Assembly: GCA_947259095.1 (NCBI GenBank) | Contig: CAMYLA010000002.1 | Location: 86,093 to 150,092 of the forward strand | Source of the DNA: an uncultured Acidimicrobiaceae bacterium | GTDB taxonomy: Bacteria; Actinomycetota; Acidimicrobiia; Acidimicrobiales; SZUA-35 | DNA: 64,000 bases | Direction of reading: 5' to 3' | In this document: piece after piece, positions 38,856-47,648 of the stretch | Numbering within the stretch: position 1 is the stretch's first letter | Layout: each line of letters begins with the position of its first letter | Notes under the pieces: generated by a model | What the model saw: only the letters and a program-made list of their open reading frames with translations | The model's database searches: none | What the model was told of the DNA's origin: nothing | Program-made: the position numbers and the translations under genes

Positions 38856-40229
38856 CTACGCTGGCCAACGCGTGCTCGACCTCGCGACCGAGTCCTCTGA
38901 GAGGTTCTGGGCCTGGTGGTCCCGGACTGGCTCATGGTGCGCTGCCGAGTGAGCGGCCATGGCGACCACGAGCAGTGACATCGTGATCGCCTGCACCCAG
39001 ACCACCGTCTCCAGAGACCCCGACCACGACACCAGCAGTGTCTGGACCACCGCAGCCCCCAACATCAGGTGGCCCCGCCGATGGCGGCCGGCCGCGAGAT
39101 CGACCATGGCCAGGAAGTTGGCCACGGCCAGGAGGGAGGTGGCCAGAACGTACGGGCCGAGTAGCGACCCGGCCCCGGCGTAGGCGTCGGAGAACAGGAG
39201 GCCGACCACCGGGCGGCCGAGGGTCCAGAACCCGACGGTGGCGATCGCCCCACCACCGGCCAGGAGGGCGACACCGGCGCGGACCAGCCGTCGGGTCGTG
39301 GCCGCCTCGACCCCGGTCCGGGCGCCGACCGGGAACACCGCGGTGACGATCGACCAGCTGCCCAGGTGGACGGCCCGGCCGAGCAGGGCGACCACGGCGT
39401 AGGTCCCGGCCTCGGCGGCATCGAAGCGCTGCTTGACCAGGAGCAGGTCCCCGTGGCTGATGGTGATCTGGGCGATGAGCAGGACGGTGGTCGCCCCGGC
39501 GGCCTGGGCCAGCCCCGGCGTTCGATGCGATCCCGGCCCCGGCCTCGTCGGCCGGACCAGGGCCCGGGCCACGATCAGCGAGGCCAGCAGCGAGGCGAAG
39601 AGCCCGGCCGAGACACCGACCGGGCCCCAGCCGGCGGCCACCAGAGCGCAGCTCATCGCCACCCGCACCACCATCTCGACCAGGAACGAGCCGGCGAGGC
39701 GGCCGAAGGCCATCCGGCCCTGGAGGATCCCCCGGTCGACCGCCTGGGCCAGGAACAGCGGGAGGCTCAGACCGAAGATCACCAGCGCGGTCGGGTCGGC
39801 GACCTTGAACCCGGCGGCCAGACCGTCGGCCCCGAGTGCGATGGCCAGGGCGAGGACACCGCCCATGGTCCAGGCCGTCCGTGTCAACCGCTGTCGGATC
39901 GCCATGGTGGCGTCAGGGTCGGACCGGGCCAGCGCGGCCGAGCCGTACCGAGCCGCCACCAGCTGGAGGCACCCGGCCAGGGCGGTGACCACCAGCAGCA
40001 GGGTGACGATGAGCGACGCATCCCCGAACTCCTCGGGCGTGAGCCATCGGGCCAGCAGGGCATTGAGGGCATAGTTGCCGGCCCCGGACACGGTCATGGC
40101 CCCGGTCAGGAGGGCACCGCCGGCCACGACCCGCCGGTGGCCGACCGAGGTCGTGAATTGAGGGTCGGCCTCGGTCGGCCGGATCTCGTCGGTTCGGGTC
40201 ATCGTCGGTCCAACTGGCTCATGAGGCAC
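38856..40229 (-). CDS. Polysaccharide/oligosaccharide flippase (Wzx-like)
   Basis: Polytopic; GNYALNALLARWLTPEEFGDASLIVTLL; C-terminal tail encoded inside att-associated repeat remnant. Confidence 0.75.
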   Translation of the reverse strand: MPHEPVGPTMTRTDEIRPTEADPQFTTSVGHRRVVAGGALLTGAMTVSGAGNYALNALLARWLTPEEFGDASLIVTLLLVVTALAGCLQLVAARYGSAALARSDPDATMAIRQRLTRTAWTMGGVLALAIALGADGLAAGFKVADPTALVIFGLSLPLFLAQAVDRGILQGRMAFGRLAGSFLVEMVVRVAMSCALVAAGWGPVGVSAGLFASLLASLIVARALVRPTRPGPGSHRTPGLAQAAGATTVLLIAQITISHGDLLLVKQRFDAAEAGTYAVVALLGRAVHLGSWSIVTAVFPVGARTGVEAATTRRLVRAGVALLAGGGAIATVGFWTLGRPVVGLLFSDAYAGAGSLLGPYVLATSLLAVANFLAMVDLAAGRHRRGHLMLGAAVVQTLLVSWSGSLETVVWVQAITMSLLVVAMAAHSAAHHEPVRDHQAQNLSEDSVARSSTRWPA

Positions 40230-40269
40230 CAGATTGGCCGGCCAAGGTCTGGGGTGATGCCGGGGCCGG

Positions 40270-40342
40270 TCAAGAAATCCTCAAGACCGTCCCAGGCCGC
40301 GACCTTGATCCGATCTTGATCGAGTCCCACCCGACCCCTTGA
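40270..40342. promoter_or_regulatory. Divergent TTGA direct repeats, 11-bp pitch
   Basis: TCAA at 40270 and 40281 (minus strand box); TTGA at 40305, 40316 and 40339. Confidence 0.55.
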
Positions 40343-40384
40343 GGTGGCTCCGTCACGGTCGATGGCAGAGAGCGGGAGGCACCG

Positions 40385-41626
40385 ATGATCCACCTACGCC
40401 AACGACGTGAAGCAGACCAAACCGGCACCGAGAACGGGCCGACGCCGGCGGAGGCGCTCGACGTGCTCCTGCTGGGAACCCACGGCCAGGCCAACATCGG
40501 CGACGAACTGCTGCTGGAGACCTTCCTGGCCCAGCTCGGGCCCGACCACCACTACCGGGTCAACTCCTATGACCCCGCGGCGACCCGAGGCCGGTTCGGG
40601 GACCGCTACGACATCGAGGTGTTCGACACCGCCGGCGACCGCCTGAGCCTGCTGGGGCACCTGCGGCGCTGTGATCTGGTGGTTTTCGCCGGGGGCTCGA
40701 TCGTCAAGGAGCTCGGTACGACCACGGGGCGGAGGCGGCACGCCACCCTGGTCATGCTGCTGGCGGTGGTGACCGCAGCTCGGCTCGTGGCCCGCCGGCC
40801 GGTGCTGATGAGCAACATCGGCGTCGGGCCCATCGGCACCCGGCCCGGTCGGGTGCTGGCTGGGCTCGTTCTCCGACAGGCGTCGCTGGTCGCCCTGCGC
40901 GACGCCGCGTCCTACGAGCACTGTCGGCGGCTGGGCTGTGTACCATCCCGGCTCCGACTGGTGCCCGACGCGGTCTGGGCCAACGACGGGGCCGCGCTGG
41001 GGGCCGGGTCGACCCCGGCCGAGAGGAGCGGGGGCAGGCTGCGGATCGGTCTGAACCTCAATCGCGACATCGCCGCCGCCGAGCGCTGGGACGACCTCCT
41101 CGACGAGCTGCGCCAGGCGCTCCTCCGGATCGCCTCGACCCGGCCCATCGAGATCGTTGGCCTGCCGATGCAGACCGGATTCAAGGCCGATGACGACCTC
41201 GAGATGCTCCGGGCCTTCCTGGCCTCGCTCCCCGACATCCCGTCCTCGGTCCGGGCCGCCGGCGACCACGCCGAGATCACGACCCGGGCCGCGGGCTGCG
41301 ACGTCGTGGTAGCCGAGCGCCTCCACGCCCTGGTCATCGCCGCCATCATCGGACGCCCCGTGGTCGCCCTCTCCTACGACCCCAAGGTGGACCAGCTGGT
41401 CGCGCAGCTCGACCTGACCGAGCGGGCGGTCGACGTGAACGAACCGTTCGATCCGGCCCGCCTGGACCGGATGATCGCCGAGGCGGCCGACGACCGGTGC
41501 GAGGGGGCCCGCCTGGCCGCCGCCGCCGCAACCAAGCGCGACACCCTCGATCGCTACTTCGCCGACATCCGGCGGTGGCTGGCCCGGCCCCGGGCCGTGG
41601 CCGGCTGGTCCGACCTGGGCCGCTGA
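40385..41626 (+). CDS. Polysaccharide pyruvyl transferase family protein
   Basis: GTHGQANIGDELLLETFLAQL; VVAERLHALVIAAIIGRPVVALSYDPKVDQL. Confidence 0.85.
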   Translation: MIHLRQRREADQTGTENGPTPAEALDVLLLGTHGQANIGDELLLETFLAQLGPDHHYRVNSYDPAATRGRFGDRYDIEVFDTAGDRLSLLGHLRRCDLVVFAGGSIVKELGTTTGRRRHATLVMLLAVVTAARLVARRPVLMSNIGVGPIGTRPGRVLAGLVLRQASLVALRDAASYEHCRRLGCVPSRLRLVPDAVWANDGAALGAGSTPAERSGGRLRIGLNLNRDIAAAERWDDLLDELRQALLRIASTRPIEIVGLPMQTGFKADDDLEMLRAFLASLPDIPSSVRAAGDHAEITTRAAGCDVVVAERLHALVIAAIIGRPVVALSYDPKVDQLVAQLDLTERAVDVNEPFDPARLDRMIAEAADDRCEGARLAAAAATKRDTLDRYFADIRRWLARPRAVAGWSDLGR

Positions 41627-41633
41627 GACGATC

Positions 41634-44600
41634 ATGCCAGCCATCCGACGTCCCGGTCCGATGCCGGTCCATCACCGCATCGCCGTGGTGGTCGGGCTGA
41701 TCTACTACATCTCGAGCCTCATCGTCTTCCGCGACGTGCTGGTGGCCCTGCCCTCGCTGCTGGCCGGGGATGCGGTGATCAACGGCGACGAGCTCGTGCC
41801 CTACTTCAACCCCCGAACCCAGCTCCTGGACCAGGCCAAGGGCGAGTTCTCCGAGCTCACGAACGGCTTCGAGTTCCGGGTCCGCTACTCCTTCCTGACC
41901 ACCTGGGTCCGCCACCACCAGGTGCTGCCCTTCGCCCTGCTCCTCGCCCTCCCGACCACCGTCTTCGCCGCCTACCTGACCGTGTCCTGGTTCGTCCGGC
42001 GGGTGTTCACGTCGCTCTCGGCCACCACGGTCGCCCTGGCCGCCGCATTCCCGACGGGGCTGATCTACGCCATCGTCATCTACGCCAAGATCACCCACTT
42101 CTACACCCTGGTGGCCGGCCTGTGCCTGATGATGATCTCGGTCCTGGCCATGCTCTACGGGCTGCTCTTCGCCCGGGAGCGATGGGTTCGGCCCATGGTG
42201 GTGTCGTGCCTGGTGGCCCTGTTCAACCCGGCGGTCCACTACCTGATCCTGTTCGCCCTGTTCCTCACCCTGACGGTGGCCACGCTGCTGCTCGGGGAGC
42301 TGGCCCGCTGGATCCGGCGGCGCCGGCGGTCCCGCCGTCGGCCCGGGCCCCGGCTGGCCCCGCTCGCTCTGGTGCGGGGACCGGGCCGGAGGGAGCGGCT
42401 CCGGGCTGGCCTGGCGGTTGCGGCCGACAGCACCACCGGGCGCAGCGCGCTGGCCATGCTCCTGCTGCTGGTGGTGACGATCATGCCCTACGGCCTGTTC
42501 GTGAAGTTCATCGCCCTGCGGGGGGTCGAGAACCTGGCCGAGACCGTCCCCGGCGACTACTACTTCATTCGGGACGCCTCGGTCTCCCTGGCCCACATCC
42601 TGTCGTGGGACCTGGCCGGGATCATGGACAAGATCCTCTTCGGCGACTATCTGGCCAAGCGGCCCCGGGTTCCCAACCTGGTCTACACCCTGGTGGTCCT
42701 GGCCCCGATCACCGTGCCGGCGATCCGGCGCTCCCTGTTCCGGAGCCGGCCCCACCGCCAGCTCCTTGGTGTGATCCACGTCAATCTGGCCTTTGCCGTC
42801 TGGGCCACCGTCGGCTACGCCAACCCGAGCTGGTTCCCGACCTTCCACCGGTCGCTGGCCGCCACCACCCGGGCCCTCTACGCCACCGAGTCACCGGTCG
42901 GCGACCTGACCCTCGGCGTCTCCAGCACCGTCGTCCAGGTGCTGCGCTTCCCCCACCGCTTCCAGCTGATCCTGTTCGTGCTCGGCCCCCTCCTGATGAC
43001 CCTGCCCCTGGCCTGGGCCATCGAGGGCCTGAACGGTCGCTTCGCCTCAACCGCGAGCGACCGGGCCGGCGGCGAGAGCTCGACCTCGATCGTCACCCGG
43101 GTCTCGTTGACGGTGGCGCTGGGGACCGTGTTCTTCCTGCCGCTGTTCTCCAACGCCAACTACCGCCAGGTCTACGGCTCCGGGAACTTCGCCCACTTCG
43201 CCTCCCCCTACCCGGTCGGTGATCTCCAGGAGATCAAGGAGGTCCTGGACGAGCTCCCCGAGGGCAAGACGGTGGTGCTGCCACCGACCGAGACGTCGAA
43301 GCTGGTGGTCGACACCAACGGCATCCCCCACAAGTTCATCGACAAATTCTACATCTACTACCTCGACCGGCCGAGCTTCTACTACGGCCTCACCGGGGAC
43401 GCGGGCAACAAATTCGAGTTCTTCCTGTTGCTCCGCAGCCTCTACTACCAGCAGGACTGGTGGATCAACGTGGCCCGAGACATCGAGCTCGACTACATCG
43501 TCTTCAACAAGCAGATCCAGAACAACCGGGGCGTCGGCGCCGAGTACCTGCCCGACATCGAGCTCTACCTGCGGGAGCAGATCGAGGCCAAGCCCGACCG
43601 CGTCGAGGTGGTCCACGAGAACGAGAGCTTTGTCCTCTACCGGGTCGACACCGAGCGCCGCCGACACCGCGACGTGTTGCTGTTCGACACCGGTTGGAGC
43701 GACTTCCTCGATGCCGTCTTCGCCCGGCTCGACCTGAGTCGCTGCTACGACCTCCAGTACATCTCGACCTACGAGGGACCCCCCGAGGACGGCCGGCGGG
43801 TCCACCTGGTGGCCAGCGACCCGACCGACGCCGGGCTCGACCTCTGGGCCGCTCGTCACCCCGAGCGGTTCTTCGTGCCCAACTCGAGGATCTTCGCCTT
43901 CAACCCCGACGTGATCGCCAGCAGCTACTACCTCTCGCCGATGTTCCGCCTGTTCCTGTTCTTCTCCGACACCCGGTGGAACCGGACCGAGATGATCACC
44001 CCCGGGATCTTCGGCACCCTGCGGGGCTCGTTCATCGGCGTGCCCCGACCGACCCGCTTCACCGTGCCGGTCTCGGTCGACGAACCGGGCCGCTACCGGG
44101 TGTTGATGCGGGCTGCGGCCACGGCCAACGAGCTCGACGTCGTCGTGACGACGCTCGACTACGCCAAGCGCCGCGAGCTCCGCTCTCCCCCGGAGGCCCT
44201 GCAGCTCTTCGCCCCGGACGAGGTCTACGCCCCGGACCGGGTCGCGATCGACGCCTCCGGCTACCGGGTCTCCCAGCTCGAGTCGATGATCCCGGACCGG
44301 CTCGTTCCGGTGAACCTCCGTTACGACTACTTCGACCTTGGCACGGTCGAGGCCACCTCGGGCCCCCACACCTTCGTGATCGACAAGATCGATGCCAACC
44401 CGATGCTGGTCGAGGGCCTCCTCCTGGTCCCGGAGGCGGCGGACACCAGCGTCGCGGCCGATGAGCGGGTCGAGCTGGTCGGCGCGGTCTCGGACCTCGA
44501 GTGCGCCGAGGAGAGCGAGGTCCGCCAGGGCCCCCGCGATCCCTACCGCTATCTGCCTTCGAGCGAGAACGGGCCCCATGCCGACCTCACCGACGAGCAG

Positions 44601-44783
44601 CTGTTGGAGCTGCTCGGGCTCGAGGCCCTGGCCCCACCGGCCGGCGACGGCCTGGGGGGCCGTTGGGCCCACCTAGGGATCACCGTGCTGATCCTCGGGG
44701 CGTGCGTCCTCCTCGTCCGCTCGCGGACCCGTGTCGACCCGGACGGGATCGCCGACGACGAGAGCGCCGGCGGCGGATCTTGA
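41634..44783 (+). CDS. Large polytopic membrane protein (GT-C-like), 1049 aa
   Basis: N-terminal multi-TM, long extracytoplasmic C-domain, terminal TM LGITVLILGACVLLV. Confidence 0.65.
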   Translation: MPAIRRPGPMPVHHRIAVVVGLIYYISSLIVFRDVLVALPSLLAGDAVINGDELVPYFNPRTQLLDQAKGEFSELTNGFEFRVRYSFLTTWVRHHQVLPFALLLALPTTVFAAYLTVSWFVRRVFTSLSATTVALAAAFPTGLIYAIVIYAKITHFYTLVAGLCLMMISVLAMLYGLLFARERWVRPMVVSCLVALFNPAVHYLILFALFLTLTVATLLLGELARWIRRRRRSRRRPGPRLAPLALVRGPGRRERLRAGLAVAADSTTGRSALAMLLLLVVTIMPYGLFVKFIALRGVENLAETVPGDYYFIRDASVSLAHILSWDLAGIMDKILFGDYLAKRPRVPNLVYTLVVLAPITVPAIRRSLFRSRPHRQLLGVIHVNLAFAVWATVGYANPSWFPTFHRSLAATTRALYATESPVGDLTLGVSSTVVQVLRFPHRFQLILFVLGPLLMTLPLAWAIEGLNGRFASTASDRAGGESSTSIVTRVSLTVALGTVFFLPLFSNANYRQVYGSGNFAHFASPYPVGDLQEIKEVLDELPEGKTVVLPPTETSKLVVDTNGIPHKFIDKFYIYYLDRPSFYYGLTGDAGNKFEFFLLLRSLYYQQDWWINVARDIELDYIVFNKQIQNNRGVGAEYLPDIELYLREQIEAKPDRVEVVHENESFVLYRVDTERRRHRDVLLFDTGWSDFLDAVFARLDLSRCYDLQYISTYEGPPEDGRRVHLVASDPTDAGLDLWAARHPERFFVPNSRIFAFNPDVIASSYYLSPMFRLFLFFSDTRWNRTEMITPGIFGTLRGSFIGVPRPTRFTVPVSVDEPGRYRVLMRAAATANELDVVVTTLDYAKRRELRSPPEALQLFAPDEVYAPDRVAIDASGYRVSQLESMIPDRLVPVNLRYDYFDLGTVEATSGPHTFVIDKIDANPMLVEGLLLVPEAADTSVAADERVELVGAVSDLECAEESEVRQGPRDPYRYLPSSENGPHADLTDEQLLELLGLEALAPPAGDGLGGRWAHLGITVLILGACVLLVRSRTRVDPDGIADDESAGGGS

Positions 44784-44794
44784 GCGAGCCTTGA
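44780..44794 (+). promoter_or_regulatory. TTGA direct repeat, 11-bp pitch
   Basis: TTGAGCGAGCCTTGA, overlapping the stop codon of the upstream gene. Confidence 0.5.
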
Positions 44795-44840
44795 CGATCG
44801 CTTTCCCCTGGCCAGAAGGGGCGATCGTAACGTCGGTGGC

Positions 44841-46784
44841 ATGAGCTACGACGGTTATCTGCGTTGGCGCCAACACCCGGCGTCCCTGACCCCCGACCTC
44901 TCGGTCGTCATCCCGGTGTACGACGAGGCCGAGCGCATCGTTCCCACGATCGCCTCGATCGTCGGCCACCTCGCCGGCTCCGATCTCGAGTTCGAGATCG
45001 TGGTCTCCGACGACGGGTCGACCGACGGCACCCCGGATCTGGTCCGGGGCTTGGGCCTGCGCAACGTCGTGGTGCTCGACCCCGGGGTGAACCGGGGCAA
45101 GGGGGCCGCAGTGCGGGCCGGCGTCCTGGCCGCCGGCGGTCGGCTGATCCTGTTCACCGACGCCGACCTCTCGACCCCGATCGAGGAGCTCGACACCATG
45201 ATCGAGGCGGCCCGAGAGGCCGACGTCGTCATCGGTTCCCGGGCCGCCAAGGGCGCCGAGGAGGCCGAGAAGGGCCCGGTCCGTCGCCTCCTCAGCTGGG
45301 GCGCTCGGCTCCTGGCCCGGACCGGGCTCGGCCTCGACGTGACCGACACCCAGTGCGGGTTCAAGCTCTTCCGGCGCGACGCCGCCCGGGCCCTGTTCGC
45401 AGCCCAGCGCATCGACGGCTTCTCCTTCGACGCCGAGCTCCTCTTCCTGGCCGCCCGGCTCGGCCTCCGGGTCGAGGAGGTCCCGGTCCACTGGGTCGAC
45501 GCCCCCGGGTCGACCGTGCCGGCGGTGCGGGCTGCGATCGCCTTCGTCGGCGACGTGATCCGGATCCGGCTGGGCGCGCTGGCCGGCCGCTACCCCGGTC
45601 CGGGCCCGGAGCGGGAGCCCGGCCTGCGGCTGGCCGTGGTCACCGCCCTGCCCCCCTCGACCGCCACCCTCAACGAGTACGGATACCACCTCGTCCACCA
45701 GCTGGCCCGCAAGCCAGAGATCTCGGAGCTCGTGGTGCTGGCCGACGACGGCAACGGGCTGCCCGAGTCGTCGCCGATGTGCCGGGTCGAAGCAGCCTGG
45801 CGCTTCGACTCGCTGTCCACGCCGTGGCGTCTGTGGCGGTCGGTCCGACGGGTGAGGCCCGACGTGGTGCTGTTCAACGCCCACTTCACCTCGTTCGGAA
45901 CTAGCAAGCCGGCGGCCGCGCTCGGGCTGGCCATGCCGGCGATCCTACGGCTGACCGGGACCCGCACCATCGTGCTGCTCCACAACCTGGTCGACTGCGT
46001 CGACCTGGACGCCGCCGGCTACGGCGGCGGTCGGGTCCGGCGGCGGGCACTGACTGCCATCGGACGGGGCCTGACCCGGGTGATCCTCCGAGCCGACTGG
46101 GTGGCCACCACAATGCCGACCTACGTCGAGACCCTCCGCCACCGGTACGGGGCCGAGAACGTCAGCCTCGTGCCCCACGGCACGTTCGAGACGCCGACGG
46201 CCCCGCCTCCCGAGACCGGCGGGCCGGGCCACCGGATCCTCACCTTCGGCAAGTTCGGCACCTACAAGCGGGTCGAGGAGTTGCTGGTCGCCTACCGGCT
46301 GCTTCAGGACCGGGGCGGCCACGACGATGTCGAGCTCGTCATCGCCGGAACCGACAGCCCCAACGCACCCGGCTACCTGGCCGCTCTGGAGGCCGGCTGT
46401 GCCGATCTGCCCGGGGTCCGCTTCACCGGCTACGTGGCCGAGGACGACGTCGCCGACCTGTTCCGGGAGTCCTCGGTCGTGGTGTTCCCCTACACGGCCA
46501 CCACCGGCAGCAGTGGGCCGCTGCATCAGGCCGGCGCCTACGGCCGAGCGGTCGTGGCCCCGAGGGTCGGGGACCTTCTCGAGCTGATCGAGGAGGAGGG
46601 CTTCGCGGCCGAGCCCTTCGTGCCCGGCGACGCCAAGAGCCTGGCCGACGCCCTGGCCGCCGTGCTGGACGACGAGCGACATCGCAAGGAGCTCGGTCGA
46701 CGCAATCACGCGGCCGCCGTCAGCCTGCCGCTGTCCGAGGTCTGCGACCAGCACGTGGGCCGGGCCCTCGCGCTCGCGGCCTGA
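44841..46784 (+). CDS. GT2-GT4 fusion glycosyltransferase
   Basis: N-half DLSVVIPVYDEAERI...VSDDGSTDGT (DPM/ALG5-like GT2); C-half FGKFGTYKRVEELL...FRESSVVVFPYTATTGSSGPL (GT4). Confidence 0.85.
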   Translation: MSYDGYLRWRQHPASLTPDLSVVIPVYDEAERIVPTIASIVGHLAGSDLEFEIVVSDDGSTDGTPDLVRGLGLRNVVVLDPGVNRGKGAAVRAGVLAAGGRLILFTDADLSTPIEELDTMIEAAREADVVIGSRAAKGAEEAEKGPVRRLLSWGARLLARTGLGLDVTDTQCGFKLFRRDAARALFAAQRIDGFSFDAELLFLAARLGLRVEEVPVHWVDAPGSTVPAVRAAIAFVGDVIRIRLGALAGRYPGPGPEREPGLRLAVVTALPPSTATLNEYGYHLVHQLARKPEISELVVLADDGNGLPESSPMCRVEAAWRFDSLSTPWRLWRSVRRVRPDVVLFNAHFTSFGTSKPAAALGLAMPAILRLTGTRTIVLLHNLVDCVDLDAAGYGGGRVRRRALTAIGRGLTRVILRADWVATTMPTYVETLRHRYGAENVSLVPHGTFETPTAPPPETGGPGHRILTFGKFGTYKRVEELLVAYRLLQDRGGHDDVELVIAGTDSPNAPGYLAALEAGCADLPGVRFTGYVAEDDVADLFRESSVVVFPYTATTGSSGPLHQAGAYGRAVVAPRVGDLLELIEEEGFAAEPFVPGDAKSLADALAAVLDDERHRKELGRRNHAAAVSLPLSEVCDQHVGRALALAA

Positions 46785-46816
46785 GTTCGACGGGCACCCG
46801 TCCCAGGTGACCGAAC

Positions 46817-46853
46817 TTGACCGGATCTTGATGCTGGGTCGAGCAGGGCTTGA
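46817..46853 (+). promoter_or_regulatory. TTGA direct repeats, 11- and 22-bp pitch
   Basis: TTGA at 46817, 46828 and 46850. Confidence 0.55.
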
Positions 46854-46902
46854 GGTCAGGCCGTCACCATTCGAAGCATCGACCAGACGAGGAGCACATC
46901 CC

Positions 46903-47268
46903 ATGTCAACCGCAACCATCATCCCCTCCCCCACCGGCTCGACAGCCGGAGCCGACCGACCCGGGCTCATGCTGCCCCGACGCCTCGACGTGCACGAGGT
47001 CGCCCCCCTTCGGGCCCGGCTGGATCGACTCGGCCTCCGACCGGGCCAGCTCGTCACCGTCGACGGCTCGGCGGTGACCCACGCCGACCGCGCCGGCCTC
47101 GCCGTCCTGGTCGAGGCTCGGGAGCGGGCCGAAGCGGCCGGGGCCGACATCGTCCTGTGGAGGGCCAGCACGACCCTCCGGATCGCGATGGAGCTGACCG
47201 GCCAGCGCCGAGCGCCGCGGCGAGACGACGCCGACCTCCCCGTCGCCCTGGACCGGGAAGCGGCCTGA
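46903..47268 (+). CDS. STAS domain protein
   Basis: GQLVTVDGSAVTHADRAGLAVLVEARERAEAAGADIVL. Confidence 0.75.
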   Translation: MSTATIIPSPTGSTAGADRPGLMLPRRLDVHEVAPLRARLDRLGLRPGQLVTVDGSAVTHADRAGLAVLVEARERAEAAGADIVLWRASTTLRIAMELTGQRRAPRRDDADLPVALDREAA

Positions 47269-47549
47269 TGGAGACGATCACCCTCCGGGGCGACGTCGAC
47301 CCGGTGGCCGCCCTGGAGCTGCGAACTCGACTGAGCCAGGCCACCCGGGAGCTCCGTCCCGTCGTCGAGGTCGACCTGACCCGGGTGACCAGCATCCACG
47401 CCTCCGGCGTGGCTGCCCTGATCAGCGCGGACCGGCACGCCCAACGCCGGCGGGGCGAGCTCCGCCTGCGCCCACCCCTGGCGGCGCGGGCTCGACGCGA
47501 GCTGGCGTTGGCCTCGTGGTTCCACGTCGTCGGCCTCGATGTCGTCTGA
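47268..47549 (+). CDS. STAS domain protein
   Basis: VVEVDLTRVTSIHASGVAALISADRHA; start overlaps previous stop (TGATG). Confidence 0.75.
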   Translation: METITLRGDVDPVAALELRTRLSQATRELRPVVEVDLTRVTSIHASGVAALISADRHAQRRRGELRLRPPLAARARRELALASWFHVVGLDVV

Positions 47550-47648
47550 TCGACGTCGAGTTCCAATGGCACGACCGAGCCGGCCGGAGATGGCATCCTA
47601 AAGGACCATGATGCCGCTACCAGTGGGCTCCGGTCGGGGCCGGACACC

